Counted from the first letter of the stretch, positions 7,072-14,654 are shown. The stretch: DNA of 24,314 bases from JAYZVT01 sp050248375 (GCA_050248375.1 JBFWSL010000021.1:1-24314), one strand, 5' to 3'. Numbers and translations: made by a program. The notes: generated by a model from the sequence alone, not told the origin.

Positions 7072-7893
7072 TCATTCGCTGGCGTCGGGCACCAGCATCT
7101 GGTTCATGCTGCGGGAAGGCTCGGCGCAGCCGGCCTCTCCCACCACCCGGGCCGGCACGCCGGCCACGGTGGTGTTCTTGGGAACGTCCTTCAGGACCAC
7201 GCTGCCCGAGGCGACGCGCGAGCAATCGCCGACGCTGATGTTGCCGAGGATCTTGGCGCCCGCACCGATCATCACGCCACGGCCGATCTTGGGATGGCGG
7301 TCGCCTCCCTCCTTGCCGGAGCCGCCAAGGGTGACGCCGTGCAGGATCGAGGCGTTGTCGCCGACCACCGCCGTCTCGCCGATGACGAGGCCGGTGGCAT
7401 GATCGAACATGATGCCCCGGCCGATGACGGCGGCGGGGTGGATGTCCACCGCGAAGATGCGCGAGGACTGGCTCTGCAGGTAGAGGGCGAAATCCCTGCG
7501 GCCGTTGTTCCACAGCCAGTGGGACAGGCGGTAGGTCTCCAGCGCGTGGAAGCCCTTGAAGTAGAGCAGCGGCTCGATCAGCCGCTTGCAGGCCGGGTCG
7601 CGGTCGTAGACCGCCGCAAGGTCGGCGCGGAGGGCGTCGCCCAGCTTCGGCTCGGCCTCGAGCACGTCGTTGAAGGTGTGCATGAGCAGGCCGGCGTCCA
7701 CGTCGGCGTGGGCAAGGCGCTGGGCCAGGCGGTGACACACGGCATCCTCCACCCGGTTGTATGCGAGAATGGTGGCATAGACGAAGCTCGCCAGCGCAGG
7801 CTCCTGCGACTTGACGGCCTCCGCCTCCTGCACGAGCTGCTCCCACTGCGGATCGCAGGTCTTGATATGCGTGTGCGCGTGTCTTTGCACCAT
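7072..7893 (-). CDS. cysE: Serine O-acetyltransferase
   Basis: CysE transfers acetyl from acetyl-CoA to L-serine, giving O-acetylserine for cysteine synthesis. The N-terminal helical domain (about 15-140) is followed by a hexapeptide-repeat beta-helix. Motifs match Escherichia coli CysE: VDIHPAAVIGRGIMFDHATG (149-168) with catalytic His165, LHGVTLGG, and GGDRHPKIGRGVMIGAG with His200. The 273-residue length is normal. AAGGAG stands 8 bases before the ATG. The tail after the helix (from about residue 245) is where cysteine feedback inhibition usually acts; it ends in LVPDASE and lacks the classical C-terminal Ile of E. coli. The upstream leader contains a 6-bp hairpin at 7953-7972 but no recognised riboswitch. 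DUF3126 follows in the same unit. Confidence 0.95.
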   Translation of the reverse strand: MVQRHAHTHIKTCDPQWEQLVQEAEAVKSQEPALASFVYATILAYNRVEDAVCHRLAQRLAHADVDAGLLMHTFNDVLEAEPKLGDALRADLAAVYDRDPACKRLIEPLLYFKGFHALETYRLSHWLWNNGRRDFALYLQSQSSRIFAVDIHPAAVIGRGIMFDHATGLVIGETAVVGDNASILHGVTLGGSGKEGGDRHPKIGRGVMIGAGAKILGNISVGDCSRVASGSVVLKDVPKNTTVAGVPARVVGEAGCAEPSRSMNQMLVPDASE

Positions 7894-8102
7894 GACCCAA
7901 ACTCCTTACACGCCGGGCCGGCCGGCGTTCCGACGAGTGCCTAACCTAGCACGTCCGGCAAAGCAACCGGACGGGAAAACATGTCTTCACCCGCGTTAAC
8001 GCTTCGCGCCGGCCGCTGGTGCCCGCCAGGGGGCCGGAGAATAGCCGCAACACGTGAAAATTCCGCGACTTGCGGCTTGCCCGGGAAATCCCGGCAGCGA
8101 AC

Positions 8103-8861
8103 TCAGGGACGGGAGGCGAGGAACTGAAGGACCCGTTCCTTGTAACCGCGGTCGCCCACGGCCTTCATATGGTCCCGGCCGGCGATGACGAAGGCCTGGG
8201 CGCCGGGGATGATCGCGGCAAGATCCTCCGCCGACCCGCCGATCACGTCCGCGTCGCCCACGGCCACCAGAACGGGCGACCGGATCTGCGCCAGATGTTC
8301 GGGCGTGATCTTTACGCGGGAGGACCGGATGCAGGCGGCCAGCGCCTTCAGGTCGCTGTGGGTGGACTCCGCGAAGGCTCGGAAGGTGCGCGCGGTGGCG
8401 TTGGTCACCTCGTCGATGCTGTCGGCCTCCAGCGCCCGGGCGATGGGCCCTGCCCCGCCGACGCCGCGCACCATGTTGATGCCCAGCCCGGCGAAGACGG
8501 CGCTGCGCACCCTCTGCGGCGCGCCGATGGCAAGGAACGCGGTGATGCGCGCGCCCATGGAGTAGCCCATGACGTCCGCCCGCTCGAGCCCCAGATGCTC
8601 GATCAGGCGGCGAGCGTCTCCCGCCATCAGGTGGGAACCGTAGGCGGCCTCGTCATGAAGCTTCTCGCTTTCGCCATGGCCGCGGTTATCGAGGGCGATG
8701 ACCCTGTAGCCCGCCCCGGTCAGGGTCTTCACCCAGCCCGTGTCCACCCAGTTGGTGCGGACATTGGAGGCGAAGCCGTGGATGAGCAGGACGGGATCGC
8801 CCTCGCCCTCGCCCTCGTCGATGTAGGCGATGTCCACGCCGTCGGAGTCGAAATGATGCAT
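8103..8861 (-). CDS. Alpha/beta hydrolase
   Basis: A 252-residue serine hydrolase of the alpha/beta fold. The oxyanion HGF block is at 28-30, the DNRGHGES turn at 58-65, the nucleophile elbow GYSMG at 99-103 (Ser101), a likely acid Asp205 in GDADVIG, and His231 in GRDHMKAV. The triad is complete. The cap is short, consistent with an esterase, lactonase or C-C hydrolase; the substrate cannot be told. No signal peptide. It is separated from cysE (same strand) by a 209-base gap with a small hairpin at about 8079-8095, so it is probably its own unit. It diverges from the zinc-finger gene. Confidence 0.88.
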   Translation of the reverse strand: MHHFDSDGVDIAYIDEGEGEGDPVLLIHGFASNVRTNWVDTGWVKTLTGAGYRVIALDNRGHGESEKLHDEAAYGSHLMAGDARRLIEHLGLERADVMGYSMGARITAFLAIGAPQRVRSAVFAGLGINMVRGVGGAGPIARALEADSIDEVTNATARTFRAFAESTHSDLKALAACIRSSRVKITPEHLAQIRSPVLVAVGDADVIGGSAEDLAAIIPGAQAFVIAGRDHMKAVGDRGYKERVLQFLASRP

Positions 8862-8972
8862 TGGCGGACCGCTGGAGGATTTATGTCGCGGACCGGCTTA
8901 ACCCTATCGCCGCCGCATCGCAACGGCTATGCTGCGCCCGGCCTTGGAGGCCCCCGAGCAGGAGACCGGACT

Positions 8973-9221
8973 ATGGCGGATAACGTGGTGCCGCACTTCC
9001 AGAACGACGCCGGCGTGGACAAGATCCATATCGGCGTGAAGGAGTTCCAGTGCATGGGCGCCTCGCCGCCCTTCGACCATCCGCATGTCTACCTGGACAT
9101 GGGCAAGGAAGGCCAGATCATCTGCCCCTACTGCTCCACGGTCTATATCCACGATGCAAAGCTGAAGCCGACCGAGACGGTGCCGGCGGGTTGCCTGCAC
9201 ACCCGCGAGGAAGCCGCCTGA
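8973..9221 (+). CDS. CHCC zinc-finger protein (NDUFS6-related)
   Basis: An 82-residue protein of the zf-CHCC family (pfam10276). The zinc ligands are Cys27, His36 (DHPHVYL), Cys51 and Cys54 (CPYC). The mitochondrial homologue is the complex I subunit NDUFS6, and alphaproteobacterial relatives are reported as supernumerary NADH:quinone oxidoreductase subunits, so a role at respiratory complex I is the best guess; it is not encoded near nuo genes here. I chose the ATG at 8973 because AGGAG lies 8 bases upstream and homology starts just after; earlier in-frame codons run through the divergent promoter and the neighbouring gene. The monooxygenase gene follows after 35 bases and may be cotranscribed. 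Confidence 0.88.
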   Translation: MADNVVPHFQNDAGVDKIHIGVKEFQCMGASPPFDHPHVYLDMGKEGQIICPYCSTVYIHDAKLKPTETVPAGCLHTREEAA

Positions 9222-9256
9222 GAGCGGCCATCACCGTTTCCGGCGGCGCCTGAGCC

Positions 9257-10429
9257 ATGGCGCGGCATCTGCCCATCCTGATTTCCGGCGGCGGCATTGG
9301 CGGCCTGTCGGCCGCAATCGCGCTGGCGCGCACGGACCGCGACGTTCGCGTCCTCGAACGCGAGGCGGAGATCGCGGGCGCGGGCGCCGGCATCCAGCTC
9401 GGCCCCAATGCCACGCGCCGCCTGCAATCCCTGGGCGTCTGGGACTTTCTCGAAGGCAGGACCGTGTCGCCCGACGCGATCCACATCGGCGACGGCCTGA
9501 CGGGCGGCCACCTCGCGCGCACGCCGCTCGGCGAGCATGCGCGCGCCCGCTATGGCGCGCCCTACGTAACGCTGCACCGCGCCGACCTGCATGCGGGCCT
9601 GCTGCGCGCCGCCCGGGCCAGCGAGCGCATTAGCATCGAGACGGGAACGGCGATCGAATCCTTCCGCCAGAACGATGATGGCGTCCATGCCGTCCCGGAG
9701 ACGGGAGACGCGATCGAGGCAGACGCACTGATCGGGTCGGACGGGCTGTGGTCGCGCCTGCGCGGCCAGGTGTCGCCCGCAGCGGCCCCGGTCTTTTCCG
9801 GGCGCACCGCATGGCGGACGCTGGTGCCCGCGGCTTCGCTGCCGGAGGAATGGTCACGCGCGTCGGTGCATCTGTGGCTGGGGCCCGACGCCCATCTGGT
9901 GCACTATCCGGTCGAGGGCGGACGCTTAGTCAACGTGGTCGCAGTCATCGAGGACGCGGAGGCCGAGCCGGGCTGGAACCAGCCGGGCGAAGCCGAACGG
10001 TTGCTGGCGGCCTTCGCCCGCTGGGACAGCAAGCTGCGCGAACGCCTGCTCGCCGCCGCGCCGTCATGGCGGCGCTGGTCGCTGTTCCGCATGCCGCCGC
10101 TGCCGCGCTGGGCGCAGGGACGCGTGGCCCTGATGGGCGACGCGGCCCATCCGGTGCTGCCCTTCCTCGCCCAAGGCGCGGCCCTCGCCATCGAGGACGC
10201 GGCGGCCCTCGGCTCGGTGGTCAGATACAGCGGCGGCGACCTGACGGCCGCGCTCGCGCGCTTCGAAGCAACGCAGCGGGCCCGCGCCGCCAGGGTGCAG
10301 GCGGAATCGGCGCGCATGGGCCGCATCTATCATTTCTCCGGACCGGCCAAGCTCGCGCGCAACCTGGCGCTGCGCGCCTCGCCGCCGAAGCGGCTGCTGT
10401 CGCGCTTCGACTGGCTTTATCGCGGCTGA
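9257..10429 (+). CDS. FAD-dependent aromatic-type monooxygenase (salicylate hydroxylase/UbiH-like)
   Basis: A group A flavoprotein hydroxylase of 390 residues. The Rossmann motif GGGIGGLSAAIAL is at 11-23, followed by the ADP-ribose acid in VLERE (about 33-37). The middle DG-type motif is GSDGLWSRLR (about 159-168), and the second FAD motif is MGDAAHP with Asp295. The enzyme should use NAD(P)H and O2 to hydroxylate an aromatic or related ring. The GAGAGIQLGPNATR block fits the salicylate or 3-hydroxybenzoate hydroxylase branch more than ubiquinone UbiH/UbiF, but no aromatic catabolic genes lie nearby. It follows the zinc-finger gene by 35 bases, and its 3' end overlaps the convergent lipoprotein gene by 13 bases. 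Confidence 0.88.
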   Translation: MARHLPILISGGGIGGLSAAIALARTDRDVRVLEREAEIAGAGAGIQLGPNATRRLQSLGVWDFLEGRTVSPDAIHIGDGLTGGHLARTPLGEHARARYGAPYVTLHRADLHAGLLRAARASERISIETGTAIESFRQNDDGVHAVPETGDAIEADALIGSDGLWSRLRGQVSPAAAPVFSGRTAWRTLVPAASLPEEWSRASVHLWLGPDAHLVHYPVEGGRLVNVVAVIEDAEAEPGWNQPGEAERLLAAFARWDSKLRERLLAAAPSWRRWSLFRMPPLPRWAQGRVALMGDAAHPVLPFLAQGAALAIEDAAALGSVVRYSGGDLTAALARFEATQRARAARVQAESARMGRIYHFSGPAKLARNLALRASPPKRLLSRFDWLYRG

Positions 10430-11196
10430 GGCGGGGGCACGGGCGCCGGCGACTGCGGCACGGCGGCGGCGGACGGCACCGGCTTCTCCGGCCGCTTGAG
10501 GACAGGCGCGGGCTTCTTCTGCGGCGCGGACGCGGCCACCGGAACCTTCTCCCTGGGCGGCGCCATGTCGATGAGCACCGGCCCCTCTATCAGGCTGTCC
10601 ACCGGAACGTCGGGTTCCAGCAGCGCATTGCTGGCATAGCCATCGCTGGTGAAACGGAGCTGCACGCGGCGGATGGGCGCCGCACCGCCGCCGGTCCACA
10701 CCAGCAGATCGCGCCAGCCGAGAGTGAAATTGGAGCTGGCGGTTATGGGGCCGCGCACGCGCACGGTGCGCGAAACGATCCTGAAGCCCTGGTCTTCCCG
10801 CCGGAACACGGCGAGCGAACAGCCGGTGGACGCGCACCAGTCGCGGCCCTCGAACAGCACGACGGCCTCGGGCACGCCGTCACCGTTGAGGTCGGCGCCC
10901 GCATGCTTGTATTTGCCGGCGGCGCGCTTCTTCTCGATGCGGTAGTTCTCGATGGCCTGCTTCAGGGCCAGCTCGTCCACGGCCATGGCCACGGGACGTT
11001 CCGCCGGGGGCGTCACCTGGCCGCCGGCGAGCGGCGTCGGCGAGCGGCCCTCCCCTCCCGGGGCTTCGGCGACCTGGGTCCGCGGGCCGCTGGAACAGGC
11101 GGCCGCCAGCAGCGCGGCCAGCAGCAAGGCCGGCGCGGGGCTGCTGCCGGCCGCTCCGGTCCGTGAGAAGTGCCGGTGGAGACTGCGTCTCACCAT
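10417..11196 (-). CDS. Putative lipoprotein with an EF-hand-like loop and a proline-rich tail
   Basis: A 259-residue protein not assigned to a named family. The N-terminus has arginines, a hydrophobic run (LLLAALLAAAC) and a lipobox-like Cys34 followed by SSG, so it is probably a lipoprotein. A loop DLNGDGVPEAVVLF (about 102-115) resembles FG-GAP or EF-hand calcium loops (DxNxDG). A pair of cysteines (WCASTGC) follows. The last 50 residues are rich in proline, alanine and lysine, and might extend through the periplasm. The ATG at 11196 is supported by GAGG at about 9 bases. Its stop lies inside the convergent monooxygenase gene. The RIME-like repeat lies just upstream of its start. Possible role: envelope-associated; nothing firmer can be said. 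Confidence 0.75.
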   Translation of the reverse strand: MVRRSLHRHFSRTGAAGSSPAPALLLAALLAAACSSGPRTQVAEAPGGEGRSPTPLAGGQVTPPAERPVAMAVDELALKQAIENYRIEKKRAAGKYKHAGADLNGDGVPEAVVLFEGRDWCASTGCSLAVFRREDQGFRIVSRTVRVRGPITASSNFTLGWRDLLVWTGGGAAPIRRVQLRFTSDGYASNALLEPDVPVDSLIEGPVLIDMAPPREKVPVAASAPQKKPAPVLKRPEKPVPSAAAVPQSPAPVPPPQPR

Positions 11197-11236
11197 GCGC
11201 GCCGCATCCTCGTCCGTTGCGTGAACGGGGCTCAGT

Positions 11237-11349
11237 CTAGCGCATCATCCGGCCAAGTGGAATCGCCGGCCGACAGGATGATGCGCCAGGTCAATAGCCT
11301 GAGCATGATCTTATCGGAAAAGCGGTATCCACTTTTCCGGATCATCTAG
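11237..11349 (+). repeat. RIME-like intergenic repeat, copy 1
   Basis: A 113-base element with CTAG at both ends. The first half folds as a long hairpin: GCGCATCATCC (11240-11250) pairs with GGATGATGCGC (11276-11286). The second half (11301-11345) is a hairpin with a stem around CGGAAAAG / CTTTTCCG and differs from copy 2 at one base over about 45. The GATC-flanked stem with the GGTATCCAC loop resembles Rhizobium intergenic mobile elements. It lies between the start of the lipoprotein gene and the end of gst, in the same orientation as copy 2. Confidence 0.85.
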
Positions 11350-11474
11350 CGCCGCCTGGCGTGCGGGGCCAAGGCGGGATTACCCCGTGAATCGGGCAAG
11401 CCGGAGGCCGCGGACACGGCATGCGCGCCGGACCGGCGAAAAGAACGAACGCCGGTCCGGCTTGCGGGAGCTTC

Positions 11475-12095
11475 TCAGGCCGCCGCGACGAGCAGCCCTT
11501 CCGCCTCCAATGCCTCCCGCACGGCCTTGCGCGCGGAGATGCGCTGCACATAGGCGGCGAGGTGCGGCCACTTCGAAATGTCGATCTTGTGATAGCCTGT
11601 CCAGCTCGCCACCACGAAGAGATAGGCGTCGGCGACGGTGAAGCCGTCTCCCACGAGATACCCGCGGCCGTCGGCGAGCAGCTTCTCCACGTAGTCGAGC
11701 CTGCGGAAGATCTTGGTCTCCTGGGCCTTGCGCGCCTCGCCGTCGAGCTTGCCGAACAGCGGACCGAAGGCGACATGCAGCTCGGACGCGACATAGTTCA
11801 GATATTCACGGACCTTGGCCCGCTGCAGGCTGGTGCCGGTGAAGGGCATCAGGCCGGATTTCGGATTCTCCTCGGCGATATATTGCAGGATCGCCGCGCC
11901 CTCGGTGATGACCTCGCCCGTGTCCAGCTTCAGGGCGGGGACATAGCCGTTGGGGTTGACGGCCCTGAAATCCTCGCCGCTCTCGGTGCGGCCCGCCTTG
12001 ATATCGACTTTCTCCAGGTCGAAATCCACACCGGCTTCGCGGAGCGCGATATGAGACGCCATGGAGCATGCGCCGGGGGCGTAATACAGCTTCAT
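11475..12095 (-). CDS. Glutathione S-transferase, beta class
   Basis: A 206-residue GST of the bacterial beta class. The N-terminal thioredoxin-like domain begins MKLYYAPGACS with Cys10, the beta-class active-site cysteine. The cis-Pro region is NGYVPALKL (about 49-57), followed by the glutathione-binding TEGAAILQYIAE (64-75). The all-helical C-terminal domain contains the N-capping motif GDGFTVADAYLF. The start has AAGGAG at the right distance. It is divergently arranged with an HxlR-type regulator gene 138 bases away, suggesting control by that regulator. Likely role: detoxification of electrophiles, quinones or peroxides. Two RIME-like repeats enclose this gene and the regulator. Confidence 0.92.
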   Translation of the reverse strand: MKLYYAPGACSMASHIALREAGVDFDLEKVDIKAGRTESGEDFRAVNPNGYVPALKLDTGEVITEGAAILQYIAEENPKSGLMPFTGTSLQRAKVREYLNYVASELHVAFGPLFGKLDGEARKAQETKIFRRLDYVEKLLADGRGYLVGDGFTVADAYLFVVASWTGYHKIDISKWPHLAAYVQRISARKAVREALEAEGLLVAAA

Positions 12096-12161
12096 CGGGA
12101 ACTCCTTCTGGTTGTGCCAGGCGGCCGCGCGCCGCCTTGGCCGCAGAGGTAGGGATGAAGG

Positions 12162-12194
12162 TTACTTTTGTAAACTTCATATACTTGTGATATG
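12162..12194. promoter_or_regulatory. Possible HxlR operator region between gst and hxlR
   Basis: Two dyads lie in the 138-base divergent gap: TTAC-TTTT-GTAA (12162-12173) and CATAT-N7-ATATG (12178-12194). The region is AT-rich and centred where gst and hxlR promoters should overlap. HxlR-family dimers often bind short palindromes of this spacing. The assignment is positional. Confidence 0.4.
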
Positions 12195-12233
12195 TGATTA
12201 TCAGGTTTCCCCAGGGTAACCAGGAGAGAACGG

Positions 12234-12608
12234 ATGGCCCTGAAAATCCGCAAGAACCACGCGCCGCCGCCGCCGCACAACTGCCCCTTGAGCGAATGCA
12301 TGGAATTTCTCGGCGGGGCATGGACGCCAAATATCATCTGGAACCTGAGCGCCTGTCCGCGCCGCTTCTCCGAGTTGCGCGTCGACATCCCCGGCATCTC
12401 CGCCAAGGTGCTGACCATGCGCCTGAGGGAACTGGAGGATAAAGGCGTGGTCGCGCGCGAGGTGAAGCCCACCTCCCCGCCTTCGGTGGAATACTCGCTT
12501 ACCGAGCTCGGCCGCGAACTGGTGCCGGCCATCGACGCCATCGTGCGCGTCGGCCACAAGCTCAAGACGCAAGGCAAGCCCAGGCCGCGAAAAAAAGAGC
12601 CGGCCTAG
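12234..12608 (+). CDS. HxlR family transcriptional regulator
   Basis: A 124-residue winged-helix DNA-binding protein of the HxlR family. The diagnostic N-terminal block CPLSECMEFLGGAWTPNIIWNL (17-38) is followed by the recognition region RRFSELRVDIPGISAKVLTMRLRELEDKGVV (about 43-73) and the wing with VEYSLTELG. Cys17 occupies the position of the redox-sensing cysteine described in YodB/QorR-type members, and Cys22 is a second candidate. AGGAGA precedes the ATG. It is divergent from gst, so it probably represses gst and itself until an electrophile modifies the cysteine. The stop codon TAG is formed by the left end of RIME-like copy 2. Confidence 0.9.
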   Translation: MALKIRKNHAPPPPHNCPLSECMEFLGGAWTPNIIWNLSACPRRFSELRVDIPGISAKVLTMRLRELEDKGVVAREVKPTSPPSVEYSLTELGRELVPAIDAIVRVGHKLKTQGKPRPRKKEPA

Positions 12609-12721
12609 CGCCTCATCCGGCCAGGTGGAATCGCTTGGCCGGTAAGAACATGCGCCAGCTCAATAGCTCGAGCATGATCTTACCGGAAAAGCGGTATCCA
12701 CTTTTCCGGATCATGCTCTAG
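12605..12721 (+). repeat. RIME-like intergenic repeat, copy 2
   Basis: A 117-base element between two convergent genes, in the same orientation as copy 1. Its terminal CTAG provides the TAG stop of hxlR at the left, and the stop of the FMN dehydrogenase gene (minus strand) at the right. It contains CCGGCCA/TGGCCGG at 12617-12642 and a long hairpin at 12670-12718: GAGCATGAT and CCGGAAAAG pair with CTTTTCCGG and ATCATGCTC around a 9-base loop. The hairpin may also act as a two-way transcription end. Confidence 0.87.
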
Positions 12722-13830
12722 CCGGCACGGTCCCACAGCACATGCGGACCGATATCGCCAACGCTCGGGCAGCCGGTCAGCGCCATGGCGGCCTCGAGTT
12801 CGGCCCGAAGCAGCGTCAGCAGATGGGCGACCCCGACGGCGCCGGCCACGGCGAGCGCGTGCATCAGGGGCCTGCCGATCATCACCGCGCTGGCGCCGAG
12901 CGCCAGCGCCTTGAGCACGTCCGTCCCCCGGCGCACGCCGCCGTCCAGCAGCAGCGGCACTCCCTCCCCCACCCGCTCGCGGACGCGGGCCAGCGCGTCG
13001 ATGCTGGCGGGCAGCGTGTCGAGGGTGCGCCCGCCGTGGTTCGACACCACGATACCGTCCACGCCGCAGCCGATGGCGCGCTCCGCGTCGGATGGATTGA
13101 CGATTCCCTTCAGCAGCAGCGGCAGCTTGGTCTCGCCGCGCAGCCATTCGATGTCGGACCAGCGCGGCGCCCCGTCCAGCAACCCCTTGAAGACGGGGCT
13201 TTCGCCGGGACCGGCCTGCACGGGAGGCCGCGCGGAGCCCTCCAGGTTCACGGGCCGCGCATGGGCGGGCAGGCGGAAGCCGGCGCGCTGCTCCTCGTTA
13301 CGGACGCCGGCCACGGGCGCGTCCACGGTCACCATCAGCGCCTTGCAGCCCGCCGCCTCGGCCCGCCTCACCAGGCGGAGCGTGGCGTCGCGTTCCGGCT
13401 GCATATAGAGCTGGAACAGCAGCGTGGTCCGGCTCTCCCTGGCGATGTCCTCGATGCGGACGCTGGCGAGCGTGCTGACGCACATCCATGCCCTGGCGGC
13501 CGACGCGCCGACCACGGCGGCGAGCTCGCCCTCCGGATGCACGAGCTTCTGATGGGCGACCGGCGCAAGGACGACCGGAAAGTCGAGCGGCTCGCCGAAC
13601 AGCGTGGAGGAGGTGGACGCTCCCGAGAAATCCTCAAGCACCCTGCCCGTCAGCCGGATGCGGTCGAAGGCCTCGCGGTTCCAGCGGCAGGTGAGGCCGT
13701 CGGCGCCAGCGCCGGACACATAGGCCCAGACGTCGGCGGGCAGTCTTTCGCGGGCGTGGCGCTCGTAGTCGAGCACGCTCACCGCGTCGGCGGGCACGGG
13801 ACTGACCGGCCTGTGGCTGCCGCCGCTCAC
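12718..13830 (-). CDS. FMN-dependent alpha-hydroxy-acid dehydrogenase/oxidase
   Basis: A 370-residue TIM-barrel flavoenzyme of the lactate dehydrogenase/glycolate oxidase family (pfam01070), oxidising an L-2-hydroxy acid to a 2-oxo acid. Visible family residues: the tyrosine in WAYVSGAGADG (about 35-45), FQLYMQPERD, the arginine in DAPVAGVRNEEQR, the lysine in LLLKGIVNPSDA, and the active-site His265 in VSNHGGRTLD with its following arginine. The phosphate-binding GGVRRGTDVLKAL and GRPLMHAL close the barrel. All key residues are present. It starts only 4 bases after the stop of the PiuC-like gene, so it is very likely cotranscribed with it and with the upstream siderophore receptor. The substrate is unknown; iron-linked roles such as handling a hydroxy-acid ligand are inference from context. 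Confidence 0.9.
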   Translation of the reverse strand: MSGGSHRPVSPVPADAVSVLDYERHARERLPADVWAYVSGAGADGLTCRWNREAFDRIRLTGRVLEDFSGASTSSTLFGEPLDFPVVLAPVAHQKLVHPEGELAAVVGASAARAWMCVSTLASVRIEDIARESRTTLLFQLYMQPERDATLRLVRRAEAAGCKALMVTVDAPVAGVRNEEQRAGFRLPAHARPVNLEGSARPPVQAGPGESPVFKGLLDGAPRWSDIEWLRGETKLPLLLKGIVNPSDAERAIGCGVDGIVVSNHGGRTLDTLPASIDALARVRERVGEGVPLLLDGGVRRGTDVLKALALGASAVMIGRPLMHALAVAGAVGVAHLLTLLRAELEAAMALTGCPSVGDIGPHVLWDRAG

Positions 13831-13834
13831 GCGG

Positions 13835-14518
13835 TCAGACCTCGGACCAGTGCCGCAGGAGGTTGTGGTAATGGGCGGTCAGGCCGACCACCGCGGGGTG
13901 ATCGTCCGGCATCTTCTCGCGCACCTGAATGATCGACATGTCGAGCTGATAGAGCATGTGGCGCCGCCAGTCGTCCTTGATCATGGACTGGGTCCAGAAG
14001 AAGGAAGCCCAGCGGCTGCCCCGCGTCACCGGGGTCACGGAATGCATGCTGGTGGCGGGATAGACCACGAGATGGCCCGCGGGCGGCTTCACCTTGTGGA
14101 CGCCATAGGTGTCATGCACCACCAGCTCGCCGCCGTCGTAGTCCTCGGGCGGGGTCAGGAACAGCGTCGATGACACGTCGGTGCGCAGACGCTGGCCGGT
14201 GCCCGGCAGGGCGCGGATGGAGCCGTCCACATGGGCGCCGAAGGTCATGCCCTCGTCATAGCGGTTGAACATCGGCGGCAGGATGCGCAGCGGCAGGGCC
14301 GCGGTGGTGAAGGCCGGGCTGCGGGCCAGCGCGCGCAGGACGATCTGGCCAAGCTCCTGCGCCACCGGCGAGTCGACGGGCACCTGGAGGTTGTGCTTCA
14401 CCTTGGCGGCCTGGTCGCCGGCCGTGGCGCGCCCGTCCTGCCATTCGGTCCTTTCCAGAACCTGGCGCATGTAGGCCAGTTCCTCGGGCGTGAGGACATC
14501 GGGGATCACGACAAGCAT
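13835..14518 (-). CDS. piuC: Fe(II)/2-oxoglutarate-dependent dioxygenase, PiuC/YbiX type
   Basis: A 227-residue PKHD-type hydroxylase. The iron triad is His96 and Asp98 (HVDGSIR) plus His159 (SMHSVTPVTRG), with Arg166 or Arg169 for 2-oxoglutarate. The N-terminal MLVVIPDVLTPEELAYMR and the C-terminal YHNLLRHWSEV are characteristic of PiuC/YbiX. Relatives sit next to catecholate siderophore receptors in E. coli (fiu-ybiX) and Pseudomonas (piuA-piuC), exactly as here. The hydroxylated substrate is not settled in general. The frame is open further upstream to 14563, but the ATG at 14518 begins at the conserved N-terminus. It lies 136 bases after the receptor gene, with a possible attenuator between them, and 4 bases before the FMN dehydrogenase. 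Confidence 0.92.
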   Translation of the reverse strand: MLVVIPDVLTPEELAYMRQVLERTEWQDGRATAGDQAAKVKHNLQVPVDSPVAQELGQIVLRALARSPAFTTAALPLRILPPMFNRYDEGMTFGAHVDGSIRALPGTGQRLRTDVSSTLFLTPPEDYDGGELVVHDTYGVHKVKPPAGHLVVYPATSMHSVTPVTRGSRWASFFWTQSMIKDDWRRHMLYQLDMSIIQVREKMPDDHPAVVGLTAHYHNLLRHWSEV

Positions 14519-14559
14519 GGCATTTCCGGCTCCGGTGCGCGGCCAGCCGCCGCCCGCCT

Positions 14560-14591
14560 CCAAAACGCAAATTGCCGGGATCGCCCCGGCA
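14560..14591 (-). terminator. Possible attenuator between receptor and piuC
   Basis: Reading the minus strand, TGCCGGG (14591-14585) pairs with CCCGGCA (14579-14573) around a 5-base loop and is followed by ATTTGCGTTTT. It is weaker than a full terminator because the U-run is broken, so it could lower piuC expression relative to the receptor. A second hairpin, GGGCGGTG/CGCCGCCC-like, lies at about 14613-14636. Confidence 0.5.
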
Positions 14592-14654
14592 GTTCAATCC
14601 CGATGGACGGAATACGGGCGGCGTTGGTAAACACCGCCCGCGTCCCGGGAAATT

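Noticed and set aside
7953..8095. Riboswitch in the cysE leader
   Set aside because: Only short hairpins (7953-7972 and about 8079-8095) are present; no conserved riboswitch core was recognised.
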